From the NCBI GenBank assembly GCA_002364245.1, contig DEXR01000007.1:120815-165229 (forward strand): 44,415 bases of DNA, in the 5' to 3' direction. How positions within the stretch are numbered: position 1 is the first letter of the stretch; each line of letters opens with the position of its first letter. The position numbers and the translations under genes were made by a program. The stretch comes from Flavobacteriaceae bacterium UBA3179 (lineage in GTDB: Bacteria; Bacteroidota; Bacteroidia; Flavobacteriales; Flavobacteriaceae). The notes below the pieces were generated by a model that was given only the letters and a program-made list of their open reading frames with translations, was not told the origin of the DNA and ran no database searches. This document shows positions 1 to 8,040 of the stretch, one piece after another.

Positions 1-4
1 ATAT

Positions 5-1069
5 TTAGTCTACATTTTTGAAAATTAAGGTATTACTGTCATTTTTTAAAATAAGCTTTCCTCCAGAAAAAGAAAAATTATGCGTTTTTTCTGAAATGGC
101 ATCAAGAAACAATTTTTCTGTGTCAAGATTTGGACAAGCCATCTTTGTGGAAACAACCGTACCTATTTCGATTGAATCATTTATAGTTTCAATAGTACTG
201 TTAATACGGTTGCAACCACCAAAACCGTACATTTTGTTTTCGACCAAGTTGAATTCAAGGTTTGGAGCTTTTGTTTTGCTGTCCATCTGTTTCCCGTCAA
301 GACTTTCTAATACCCATAGGTTATGAAGGCGGTAATCACCTTTGTAATCTCCGCAACCGTTATAGTCTTTCATTTCACCATCACCCATCTGTACACTTAC
401 ACGAACTTTGTGCCCCGATTTTTTACCAGACATGCTATCGTTACATTCATCTCTGATAATCATAACATTCAAGGCACCGCTTTCGGTTTGTGCACGATAA
501 GAAACTGCATCTATATCTTGTGGCTTTACAGGCTTGGACAAAGGGGCGAGGATTGAGTCGCCTTCCATGGTCTTAAATTTCATTATTTTATTGACAAAAT
601 CTATTTCAAGATCCCAAAAGGGTTCATTCCCTGTAGCTTTAAAACCTATTGCTTTATTTTTTTCTTTAGCTTTCATAATAAAGTTCTCTGGCTTTTTATT
701 AGAAAGTAGATACATTTCAGATAAATCTCCCTGTATTGGTTTTCCTGAAATATCCAGCATTTGAAGGGTATCGTTTTTCAGTATAAACTGGCGCATTTCT
801 TCAGTATCTTCTTTATTTGTAAGAGTAATGATGCCTTTTTGTGAAACAGTAAAACTTCCTGAACTTTTTAATGGATCGACATTTCTTTCTTGATAAAATT
901 TTGTTTCTAAATACGTTGAATCAGTTTCAAAAGTAATTTTATAATTTATCCCTGGGCAATCAGCGCATGGCAAAGTGCCGTAATAAGTCCCATTTGGGTT
1001 TTCAGTTTTAGATTGGTTGCAAGAAATTACAAGTATGGATAATACTAAAATGTAAATTGAATGTTTCAT
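5..1069 (-). CDS. NlpE/COG3650/META-domain lipoprotein
   Basis: Predicted outer-envelope lipoprotein of 354 aa. The N-terminus is a type II signal peptide ending in LVISC, with the lipid-carrying cysteine at residue 17. Three regions follow. The first is an NlpE-like N-terminal domain with the CADC motif at residues 35-38. The middle (about 130-243) resembles COG3650 membrane-like domains, with a GNEPFWDLEI segment and a GCG near its end. The C-terminal part (about 248-350) is META/HslJ-like, with a GFGGCNR motif. In other bacteria NlpE senses envelope stress or copper and META proteins are linked to heat or drug resistance; the role here is inferred only. The gene is last in the operon starting at 3619 and follows the tsaC-like gene by 5 bases. 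Confidence 0.8.
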   Translation of the reverse strand: MKHSIYILVLSILVISCNQSKTENPNGTYYGTLPCADCPGINYKITFETDSTYLETKFYQERNVDPLKSSGSFTVSQKGIITLTNKEDTEEMRQFILKNDTLQMLDISGKPIQGDLSEMYLLSNKKPENFIMKAKEKNKAIGFKATGNEPFWDLEIDFVNKIMKFKTMEGDSILAPLSKPVKPQDIDAVSYRAQTESGALNVMIIRDECNDSMSGKKSGHKVRVSVQMGDGEMKDYNGCGDYKGDYRLHNLWVLESLDGKQMDSKTKAPNLEFNLVENKMYGFGGCNRINSTIETINDSIEIGTVVSTKMACPNLDTEKLFLDAISEKTHNFSFSGGKLILKNDSNTLIFKNVD

Positions 1070-1074
1070 AATTT

Positions 1075-1635
1075 TTAATTGCGAATAACCTTTACAGTTC
1101 CATCATTTTTTAATTTAATAATTGCTGATGGTTGTTGCATTCTTTTAGACTTGTGCAAATTTACCACATAGTCAACGCCCTCCAAAATCTCAGGTGCAAT
1201 GGATTTAAAATTTAACGGGGTTTTAACACCACTAATATTGGCTGAAGTAGACACAATAGGCCTTCTGAATTTCCGGATTAGTTGCTTACAAAAATCATCT
1301 TGCACCACGCGAATAGCCAACGAATTGTCCTCGGCTATTAAATTTTCAGCCACTCTAATAGGGTCGTCGTAGATTATTGTCGTAGGTTTTGCAGCATATT
1401 TTAAGATATCGTAGGCTACTTCTGGTACATCTTCTACAAATTCATTCAGCATTTTAAAATCATGAACCAAACAGATTAGAGATTTACTTTCATCGCGTTG
1501 TTTCAGTTTAAAAACTTTTTCAATAGCTTCAGGATTGGTAGCATCACATCCAATTCCCCAAACTGTATCGGTAGGGTAGAGAATGAGCCCACCACGTTTT
1601 AAAACGGCTATAGCATTGTTTATTTCTTCTCGCAT
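1075..1635 (-). CDS. tsaC: L-threonylcarbamoyladenylate synthase (TsaC/Sua5/YrdC family)
   Basis: This enzyme makes threonylcarbamoyl-AMP from threonine, bicarbonate and ATP, the first step of the t6A37 modification of ANN-decoding tRNAs. The protein has 186 aa, the length of TsaC rather than of two-domain Sua5. Family motifs are visible: LKRGGLILYPTDTVWGIGCD at the N-terminus, the SLAIRVV strand, and STSANISG near residue 131. The start is ATG at 1635. It sits between a pyruvyl transferase gene (6-base gap) and a lipoprotein gene, so it is a housekeeping gene inside an envelope operon. Function is secure at family level. Confidence 0.93.
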   Translation of the reverse strand: MREEINNAIAVLKRGGLILYPTDTVWGIGCDATNPEAIEKVFKLKQRDESKSLICLVHDFKMLNEFVEDVPEVAYDILKYAAKPTTIIYDDPIRVAENLIAEDNSLAIRVVQDDFCKQLIRKFRRPIVSTSANISGVKTPLNFKSIAPEILEGVDYVVNLHKSKRMQQPSAIIKLKNDGTVKVIRN

Positions 1636-1641
1636 ATTAAT

Positions 1642-2544
1642 TTATAAATTAAGGTAATTAGCTGTTTTGTTATAAAATTCAGTATTGATTTCACGACATT
1701 CTTCCAGTACGCCAGAATACGTATGGGCTTTTTTCACATCTATAAGACAATCTTTAAAATTTGTAAATATGGGTTTATATTTAAAATCATAAAACTTTGA
1801 AGAGTTAGGCACTACAGCTACTTTTTTACCTAATAGCATGGTCCAATACATAGCGTGGTAGCTATCCGTAATTATAGTGTTACATTTTCCGATAAATGAT
1901 ATTAACTCTTCTAAATTAGTGGTGTTTGAGGTTGTCGGTAGTTCACTAAAGGCATTGGTTATTTGTTCTTTTTTTACAGTATCTTTATGAAAAATAACAC
2001 CTACTTCTTCTGTTTCAGTAAAAGGTTTGTCAAAAACCTCGTGTAGACAACTTACACACGGAACATATTCACCGGGCATTGTTAGATCACGGGTTCCGGC
2101 TAATCCAAATTTTGAAACATCAATATTATAGTTTGTGATATTTCCATAATATTTAGGAGATTTTGCGTTATGGCCAACTCCCCATAAAACGGTTTTTTTA
2201 GATTGGGATGCTAGTTTTTCAAAAAGGTTCATTTGCAACTTAAATCCACCTCTGTTCAATAAACCACCACCACCAATAATTAAAGCATTGTCACTAATTT
2301 GTTTTGTAAAGTTGTCTGTTACACTTTTATCTTGACTTTTATAATCAAAAATATCTAAATGCTTCCCCTTTAATTTTTCGAAGTAATGATGGGGCGCACA
2401 GTAATAATCACCAATATTTTTGGTGTCTAACCTATGAATATTCACCACATCGTTGTTGTGTTGTTCTCTAGAAAGAATCGCCTTAACGGTTCTTCTACGA
2501 GTTTTTTTTCGTTGTAACGAAGCAATTAGTTTGTTGATTACCAT
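1642..2544 (-). CDS. polysaccharide pyruvyl transferase family protein
   Basis: A 300-aa protein of the WcaK/CsaB type, which adds ketal-linked pyruvate from phosphoenolpyruvate to sugars of surface polysaccharides. Supporting motifs are the glycine-rich LIIGGGGLLNRGGF near residue 90, VLWGVGHN near 120, and the C-terminal segment TIITDSYHAMYWTMLLGK, a typical donor-site signature of the family. The N-terminus is basic (KKTRRRT). It starts 4 bases after the upstream GT4 gene stops, so the two are probably co-transcribed and act on the same glycan. The acceptor sugar cannot be told from sequence. Confidence 0.82.
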   Translation of the reverse strand: MVINKLIASLQRKKTRRRTVKAILSREQHNNDVVNIHRLDTKNIGDYYCAPHHYFEKLKGKHLDIFDYKSQDKSVTDNFTKQISDNALIIGGGGLLNRGGFKLQMNLFEKLASQSKKTVLWGVGHNAKSPKYYGNITNYNIDVSKFGLAGTRDLTMPGEYVPCVSCLHEVFDKPFTETEEVGVIFHKDTVKKEQITNAFSELPTTSNTTNLEELISFIGKCNTIITDSYHAMYWTMLLGKKVAVVPNSSKFYDFKYKPIFTNFKDCLIDVKKAHTYSGVLEECREINTEFYNKTANYLNL

Positions 2545-2548
2545 AGTG

Positions 2549-3619
2549 TTATTTTGAAATAATAGATTGGTACACTTTTGCGTATTGCTTAGCAGCTGTA
2601 TCCCAATTAAATGATTTTGCTCTCTCTACCAACTTTTGTTGAAGCATATTTTTATTATCTGAAAAATGGCACAATCCTTTTTCAAGCTCGCTAGCCATAT
2701 AATCAGGTTCGTAATGCTCCCAATAAAAGGCGAGATCACCACCAATTTCGGGCAATGATGTGTTGTTTGAAGTAAATACTGGTTTGCCGAATAACATAGC
2801 TTCAATTACTGGTAAACCAAAACCTTCTCGTAATGACGGGAATACAAATGCTTCACAGTTGGCATAATAATATTTTTTTTGTTCTTCTGAAATGTTTCCG
2901 ATTAGAAAAACACGGTCTTTAACACCTAATTTTTCAGCTTCTTCCATTAACTCTTTAGCTGTTTCGGTAGTGTTTTTTCCTCCTATTACTAACTGTAAAT
3001 CTTTCAGTTTTGAAAGCATCCTCACTAACGAAATAAAGTTTTTACGAGCCGTTATTTGACCAATGGAAAACAAGAACGGTTTTTTAGGGACAAATTCAGA
3101 TTTATAATCAGTCGGTAAATTAGTATTGGTTAAAGGGTTCCCGTTGTAAATAACATATTCAGGAACATTAGGAACATTAAAAAACTGATGCGTAGATTGC
3201 TTGGCAAATTCTGAAATATAAGTAATTGCAGTACTTCTATTCAGCTTTTGTTGAAACCGTTGATGTACTTTCTCGTGCAAATAACTGTCTGGGTTTTTAA
3301 TGTGGGTTATGTTATGCACCGTTAACAAATACGGAATGTCGTGATACGGTTCAATTTTTATATTCTGGTTGAGAGCGTGCCAGAGATCATATTTTTTTCT
3401 AATCCTAAATGGAACATACCGACGCAAAGAGTAGCTTTTTTTATAATCAAACGCATCACCAAATTCTTTTCGAAGCCAATCTGTGTCTTTTCCGTGCAAT
3501 GTAATACGGTAATCTGGGTGCTCTAATTTTGATAGGGCAGTGATTAAATGATAGTTAAATTGCCCAAAACCAAAATAAAGGTTTTTAATATTGTGAGATT
3601 CTAAAAAAACAGATTTCAT
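2549..3619 (-). CDS. glycosyltransferase family 4 protein
   Basis: A 356-aa GT-B-fold retaining glycosyltransferase, probably cytoplasmic or membrane-peripheral, that moves a sugar from a nucleotide donor to a growing surface glycan. The GT4 donor site is clear: FSIGQITARKNF at the start of the C-terminal domain (about residue 186), then the EGFGLPVIEAM (E-x7-E) motif near 265 and SLPEIGGDLAFYW. The start ATG lies 16 bases downstream of a good TACCTTTG -7 box, so this is the first gene of a four-gene operon with the pyruvyl transferase, tsaC and the lipoprotein. Donor and acceptor are unknown. Confidence 0.88.
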   Translation of the reverse strand: MKSVFLESHNIKNLYFGFGQFNYHLITALSKLEHPDYRITLHGKDTDWLRKEFGDAFDYKKSYSLRRYVPFRIRKKYDLWHALNQNIKIEPYHDIPYLLTVHNITHIKNPDSYLHEKVHQRFQQKLNRSTAITYISEFAKQSTHQFFNVPNVPEYVIYNGNPLTNTNLPTDYKSEFVPKKPFLFSIGQITARKNFISLVRMLSKLKDLQLVIGGKNTTETAKELMEEAEKLGVKDRVFLIGNISEEQKKYYYANCEAFVFPSLREGFGLPVIEAMLFGKPVFTSNNTSLPEIGGDLAFYWEHYEPDYMASELEKGLCHFSDNKNMLQQKLVERAKSFNWDTAAKQYAKVYQSIISK

Positions 3620-3635
3620 ATAAAATTGTGAATAC

Positions 3636-3668
3636 CAAAGGTACTTGAATTATGCGTGCGAGGCAAAA
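3636..3668 (-). promoter_or_regulatory. Bacteroidota-type promoter of the GT4 operon
   Basis: On the minus strand a TTTTG -33 element (3664-3668) is followed after 20 bases by TACCTTTG (3636-3643), a perfect match to the TAnnTTTG -7 box of the Bacteroidota housekeeping sigma factor. The predicted RNA would begin about ten bases before the ATG at 3619. Confidence 0.75.
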
Positions 3669-3711
3669 TCAAGCTGATAGATAAATTATGGTTTTCTTAT
3701 CAACCAAATTG

Positions 3712-3719
3712 TATCTTTG
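3712..3719 (+). promoter_or_regulatory. TATCTTTG -7 box of the WaaP-like gene
   Basis: TATCTTTG matches TAnnTTTG exactly and ends 4 bases before ATG 3724 and 10 bases before ATG 3730. It lies inside the longest possible reading frame (from 3688), which argues that the upstream start is not used and that the mRNA has almost no leader. No good TTG is seen 20 bases upstream. Confidence 0.55.
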
Positions 3720-3723
3720 GCAA

Positions 3724-4476
3724 ATGAAGATGTTTTTTTCTGAAAAATACAAACCTCAAAAAGAGGAAATATTAAAACTGATTGATTCCTTTGATAAAGA
3801 AGGTGAAAATCTAGGTAGAGGTGATCGAAATGTTATTAAAATTTTTCAATTAGGTGATGAGAAGATTAACATAAAATCGTTTAAAGTACCCAACTTTATA
3901 AACAAAGTGGTATATAATTTTTTCAGAAAATCGAAAGCCGCTCGCTCTTTTGAACATGCTACTTACTTAATTAACCATGGAATAGGCACACCCTATCCAA
4001 TTGCCTACTTAGAAGAAAACAATCCTTTGTTTTTCGGTAAGAGTTATTACATAAGTCAACAATTAGAAGCAGATTGCACGTTTAGAGCGTTAATTGAAAA
4101 TCCTGATTATCCTAATAGAGAACAAATATTACGTGAGTTTACAGCTTTTACTCATAAGCTTCACGAAAATAACATTCTGTTTAAAGACCATTCCCCTGGT
4201 AATACGTTAATTAAAAAGAACGGAAACCAGTTTAATTTTTATCTAGTTGATCTTAATAGAATGGACTTTAAAAATTTATCTTTTGAAGAGCGAATCAAAA
4301 ACTACTCTAGGCTTACTTCAAAAAAAGAAATGGTTGAAATTATGAGTGATGAGTACACAAAGATTACTGGAAAATCCTATGATAAAGTTTTTGATTTGAT
4401 GTGGGGCTTAACATCAAAATTTCAGAGAAAATTCTACCGAAAAAAGCACTTAAAGCAAAAGTTGAAACTGAAATAA
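3724..4476 (+). CDS. lipopolysaccharide kinase (WaaP/Kdo/InaA-type) family protein
   Basis: About 250 aa with a eukaryotic-kinase-like fold, as in enzymes that phosphorylate heptose or Kdo in the LPS inner core. The catalytic loop reads LFKDHSPGNTLI (Asp and Asn in place) and the metal-binding segment is FYLVDLNRMDF, with DLN instead of the protein-kinase DFG, as is usual in the WaaP/InaA group. The C-terminus is strongly basic (KFQRKFYRKKHLKQKLK), suggesting membrane contact. The start is set at 3724 because the likely promoter overlaps the first codons of the longer frame; 3730 is an alternative. It is a single plus-strand gene between two minus-strand glycan operons and ends one base before the convergent gene. 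Substrate is inferred from the family. Confidence 0.75.
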   Translation: MKMFFSEKYKPQKEEILKLIDSFDKEGENLGRGDRNVIKIFQLGDEKINIKSFKVPNFINKVVYNFFRKSKAARSFEHATYLINHGIGTPYPIAYLEENNPLFFGKSYYISQQLEADCTFRALIENPDYPNREQILREFTAFTHKLHENNILFKDHSPGNTLIKKNGNQFNFYLVDLNRMDFKNLSFEERIKNYSRLTSKKEMVEIMSDEYTKITGKSYDKVFDLMWGLTSKFQRKFYRKKHLKQKLKLK

Positions 4477-5517
4477 CTACGACTTTCTATCAAAAATCTT
4501 GTTGATTTTATACTTTCTGAAAAGAGACAATTTTCTTTTTTCTGGTACTCCGTGTTTTTCAATATACTGTTCAATTGCTTTCACCATTCTTTCTGAAGAT
4601 TTCCCGTCGTTGTATGGGTGGTATTCAGCAATCACTTTTGCGCGTTTTTCAGCAAATGGGTCAGTTGTAAGGTTTTCTGAAACAGCATTTGGTAATTCAC
4701 CTTTTTCGGTAAGATTGTCCCATTGTATATTTTCATTAATATTTCCGAAGGTAATAACGGGCTTATTAAGCAATAAAAACTCATAAATAACCGATGATGT
4801 ATCACTAATTAGCAAATCTGCCACTATAAACTGCTTGATAATGTCACGTCCTTCTTTAAAATATACAGTGTCATATTTAGCAGCTAGGTTTTTATAGGCT
4901 TCAATATATTTTGAGTCCATTAAATCGTGAAACTTAATGTTGATAATATAATCGCCGTGTTGTGCTAATTGCTTAATTTCAGGTTTTAAAACTTCAGCAG
5001 AGGTAAGAGAAGGTGAGAAGGTAGGGGCGTATAATAAAACGTGCTTGGCATTGTGATTTTTGAGCAAATTCTCTTTTTCTGAAAGAATTTCCTCTTTGTT
5101 TTGTGCATACGCATCAAGCTTGGACCAACCGGTCTCTATCACATCAAAATTTTTGAAACGTGCTTTTAGCTTGTTGAAACCTCTCGTAAAATAAGGGCCT
5201 TGCGTTAAATACAAATCGAAATAATGCCGAATATGAAAATGTCCTTTTTTTTCGCCCGCCAACCCGTGAAAAATTTGAACTTTTAATCCTCGTAAATAAT
5301 GTGGAACTTCATTTCCTGGGGCAATGATAGCATCGCTCTTAAAAGCTTCTAATTCAGCAATACTTTGTGTTACAGGTTCGTCAGCAAACGGGAAAAGCGT
5401 TGAAAGTTTTTGGGTGATAAACCAAAGATATTCATGACCTCGTTCTAGTAAAACCCGTTTGATGGGTTTCATAATTTCAAAAGCATAGGCATTTTGACAG
5501 AACAAAATCACTTTCAT
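4477..5517 (-). CDS. CDP-glycerol glycerophosphotransferase-like protein (TagB/TagF family)
   Basis: A 346-aa GT-B-like transferase of the family that moves glycerol phosphate (or ribitol phosphate) from a CDP-activated donor onto a glycan. Recognisable parts are FHGLAGEKKG near residue 83, where TagF-type enzymes carry an essential histidine, and SDTSSVIYEFLLLNKPVI near 238, the family's donor-binding segment. It starts 4 bases after the nucleotidyltransferase gene, whose product may supply the activated donor. In a Gram-negative setting this points to a phosphopolyol or similar decoration on LOS or capsule; the actual group is not known. Confidence 0.8.
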   Translation of the reverse strand: MKVILFCQNAYAFEIMKPIKRVLLERGHEYLWFITQKLSTLFPFADEPVTQSIAELEAFKSDAIIAPGNEVPHYLRGLKVQIFHGLAGEKKGHFHIRHYFDLYLTQGPYFTRGFNKLKARFKNFDVIETGWSKLDAYAQNKEEILSEKENLLKNHNAKHVLLYAPTFSPSLTSAEVLKPEIKQLAQHGDYIINIKFHDLMDSKYIEAYKNLAAKYDTVYFKEGRDIIKQFIVADLLISDTSSVIYEFLLLNKPVITFGNINENIQWDNLTEKGELPNAVSENLTTDPFAEKRAKVIAEYHPYNDGKSSERMVKAIEQYIEKHGVPEKRKLSLFRKYKINKIFDRKS

Positions 5518-5520
5518 AGG

Positions 5521-6201
5521 TTACAGAAATTTATTTACGTTATCCAAATCTTCTTGAAAATCGATTTCCATACAGTTAAAAGCTGAAATATCAACGGCTT
5601 TTACCTTTGCATTATCTTTTTCGATAAGCAGTTCGAGTCCGCGTTCAAAATAATCATTGTTATCACATTCTTCTAGCCGTTCAATGTATTCTGAAAGATC
5701 ATTTTTCGAAATATAATTAACACCAACCGCTTCGCCTAAACCATTTTTCACTTCTTTTGAAAGTTGATCAATAAAGCCGTTGTTCAAAGTATATTTTACT
5801 TCTTCATCGCCAACAAAATTGGTGTTTACCGCAACAAATGAGGTGTCGTCTTCTATATGTGGCTGTAGATTTTCGAGTAATTTTTCATCAAAAACAACAT
5901 CACCATTAAACCATAAGACACTTTCACCTTTACACTTCTTTAATGCTCGCACAAGACTTTTTGCTGTATTGGTTTGGTCAAAATATGGATTGTAAACATA
6001 AGCCAACTGAGGAAAGTTTTCCATAATGCTGTTTTTCTTAAAACCTACTACAACATACACGTCATGTTCTGAAAAGTACTTATCAATGTTTTCGATCATC
6101 ATTTGCATGATGCTTTTTCCGTTTTTTAGTGGTGTAAGCGGTTTTGGAAAGGGGTTGCCCAATCTTGAGCCAATTCCGGCAGCAAGGATTACAATTTTCA
6201 T
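5521..6201 (-). CDS. MobA/LicC-like nucleotidyltransferase
   Basis: A 226-aa Rossmann-type nucleotidyltransferase. The N-terminus carries the signature ILAAGIGSRLG followed by PKPLTPL, and LWFNGDVVFDE near residue 95 is the metal-binding Asp motif. The segment YNPYFDQTNTAKSL resembles cytidylyltransferases such as LicC (phosphocholine) and PntC (aminoethylphosphonate), so CTP use is plausible but not proven. Its start overlaps the stop of the upstream GT9-GT2 gene by 4 bases (ATGA), and it precedes the glycerophosphotransferase-like gene by 4 bases. I infer that it makes the CDP-linked donor used by that neighbour. Confidence 0.75.
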   Translation of the reverse strand: MKIVILAAGIGSRLGNPFPKPLTPLKNGKSIMQMMIENIDKYFSEHDVYVVVGFKKNSIMENFPQLAYVYNPYFDQTNTAKSLVRALKKCKGESVLWFNGDVVFDEKLLENLQPHIEDDTSFVAVNTNFVGDEEVKYTLNNGFIDQLSKEVKNGLGEAVGVNYISKNDLSEYIERLEECDNNDYFERGLELLIEKDNAKVKAVDISAFNCMEIDFQEDLDNVNKFL

Positions 6202-8036
6202 GAATGGTTAGGATTATTTTTAATGAGTTGTTTTAATTTTAAATACTTTAAAAAAGTAGTGTAGGCGCTAAAGGTACAAATTATTAAGCCGTTGAAACCG
6301 TCTAAGAAACCAAGACGTAAAACATAAGCTTTAAAGAAGGTCCAAGTTGGTTTTACTAAAATATCAAAAATGCCTGATTTTCTACCTAATTTGTAATATT
6401 CCCGTGCTGCAATAGAAGAGAACTTATGTACTTTCAGGCTGTGTTCTTCATAACTTGTATGTACCCAGTGTAAAATACTACCATTTAACTTTCCGGTTTT
6501 AGAGCCAGGTTGCATTTGTATGGTATCGTGCGGGTTAATTCCACCCCATCGAGCTTTATTTCGGTCAAAAACACGAAGTTTTCTATCTGGATACCAGTCT
6601 GAATGGTATATCCATTGTCCACAATAATTATTAAATCGTTTTGCAAAATAACCATCTTTTTTCCAGTCGTCTTTTAACCTTAAAATGGCTGATTGCAGTT
6701 CTTTGCTTAAAGCCTCATCAGCATCAAGCGAAATAATCTTGTCATATTTTGCAGCATCGATTGCAGAGTTTTTCTGCTGAATATGCCCTTCAAATTTTTG
6801 CTGAATAAAACGCACAGGATATTGCTTGCAAATAGCTTCGGTAGCATCTGTGCTAAAAGAATCTAAAATCACAATATCATCAGCCACCGGAAGTAGTGAT
6901 TCGATACATCTAGCGATTTTCATTTCTTCGTTAAGTGTAATCACTGTTGCCGAAAAACGTTTTGTTTCAGGATAGATATTTTCACCGGTTAAAAACTCAT
7001 GCAGTTTCGGAATAATGAGTTCTGGCTTAAAAAGATCATAATTTAATTTACCCTTAGAACGTGCTCCTTTTTTGTTTGAAAAATGGGGCTTATAGCTTAT
7101 GTAATCATATAAATGTACCGAAGCATGGTTATTTCGGTCTTCAAAAATATTCCAAGCTTCTTTTTTAATCCAAGGACAGAATATAGAGAACGTTTTTACA
7201 TTCAGCGCTTTTGCCATGTTTATGGCACCGCCTTCATTTCCTATTAAGGCATCACAGTGATACGTAAGCGCCATAAATTCCCGAAGGCTTTTGCCGTATA
7301 GCTCTAAATAAATATGTTGTTGTGTGTTTGGACTACATAAATTATATAGTTTTTCTATTTCTGGTTTTTGACTTGGAATGTAGTTAAAAAGCAATTGTCC
7401 ATTGGTTTGCTTTACTATATAATCCAGAAGTTTTGCCATAAAAGGAAGTGGATAGGTTTTAAACTCGTTGCTTCCCAAAGCACTGACCATAAACAGCTTT
7501 TTTGAAGTATCTATTTTGTACTTCTCTAATACTTCTTTCGCTGTATTTATTTCATCTTCAGTAAGATAGATTTTTGGTTTACAGTTTTGTTCAACCTCCT
7601 TTATAATAGGGGAAAGCAACATTAACCTGTTTTCAATGGCCAATCCTGCCTTGTTTAATGACATTGTATGCCGTGAAAAGGTATGGGTATAAGCAAACTG
7701 GGTATACCATTTTTTATATGAAATACGGTATTTTGCCCCAGAGCTTTTAGTGATCCAAGCACTACTTATTTTAGCGTATGTATCTATAACTACATCATAT
7801 CCTTCATTCTTTACCTGTTCACGTAAGTCTTTAAATTTACTTTTTGAAGATTCCACTTCATTAGTAAATGGAATTATTTTATCAATTACTGGATTATTCT
7901 CAAGTACGGGAATAGTATTTGTATTGACCAAATAATGTAGTTCAGCTTTAGGAAAGTGGTTTCGCAATACCTCAAATAGCACGGTGGACGTTAACACGTC
8001 ACCGATCATTTTTTGTTGTATTACGAGTACTTTCAT
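6198..8036 (-). CDS. bifunctional GT9 (heptosyltransferase-like) - GT2 glycosyltransferase fusion
   Basis: One uninterrupted 612-aa frame joins two enzymes usually made separately. Residues 1 to about 350 are GT9, ADP-heptose:LPS heptosyltransferase-like: it opens with MKVLVIQQKMIGDVLTSTVL and has LIGNEGGAINMAKAL near residue 265, corresponding to the conserved donor-site segment but with changes (the usual His is Asn). Residues about 362-612 are a GT2 of the WaaE/KdtX type: FSATVITLNEEMKIARCIES, VILDSFSTDAT and the DxD-like ISLDADEAL, ending in an amphipathic or membrane-associated stretch (WTFFKAYVLRLGFLDGF). The gene follows dapD by 4 bases. The fusion could let the enzymes add two consecutive LOS-core sugars. 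Confidence 0.85.
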   Translation of the reverse strand: MKVLVIQQKMIGDVLTSTVLFEVLRNHFPKAELHYLVNTNTIPVLENNPVIDKIIPFTNEVESSKSKFKDLREQVKNEGYDVVIDTYAKISSAWITKSSGAKYRISYKKWYTQFAYTHTFSRHTMSLNKAGLAIENRLMLLSPIIKEVEQNCKPKIYLTEDEINTAKEVLEKYKIDTSKKLFMVSALGSNEFKTYPLPFMAKLLDYIVKQTNGQLLFNYIPSQKPEIEKLYNLCSPNTQQHIYLELYGKSLREFMALTYHCDALIGNEGGAINMAKALNVKTFSIFCPWIKKEAWNIFEDRNNHASVHLYDYISYKPHFSNKKGARSKGKLNYDLFKPELIIPKLHEFLTGENIYPETKRFSATVITLNEEMKIARCIESLLPVADDIVILDSFSTDATEAICKQYPVRFIQQKFEGHIQQKNSAIDAAKYDKIISLDADEALSKELQSAILRLKDDWKKDGYFAKRFNNYCGQWIYHSDWYPDRKLRVFDRNKARWGGINPHDTIQMQPGSKTGKLNGSILHWVHTSYEEHSLKVHKFSSIAAREYYKLGRKSGIFDILVKPTWTFFKAYVLRLGFLDGFNGLIICTFSAYTTFLKYLKLKQLIKNNPNHS

Positions 8037-8040
8037 GTAA

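Noticed and set aside
3688..3723. Upstream ATG for the WaaP-like gene
   Set aside because: The added residues do not resemble the family and contain the probable -7 promoter box.
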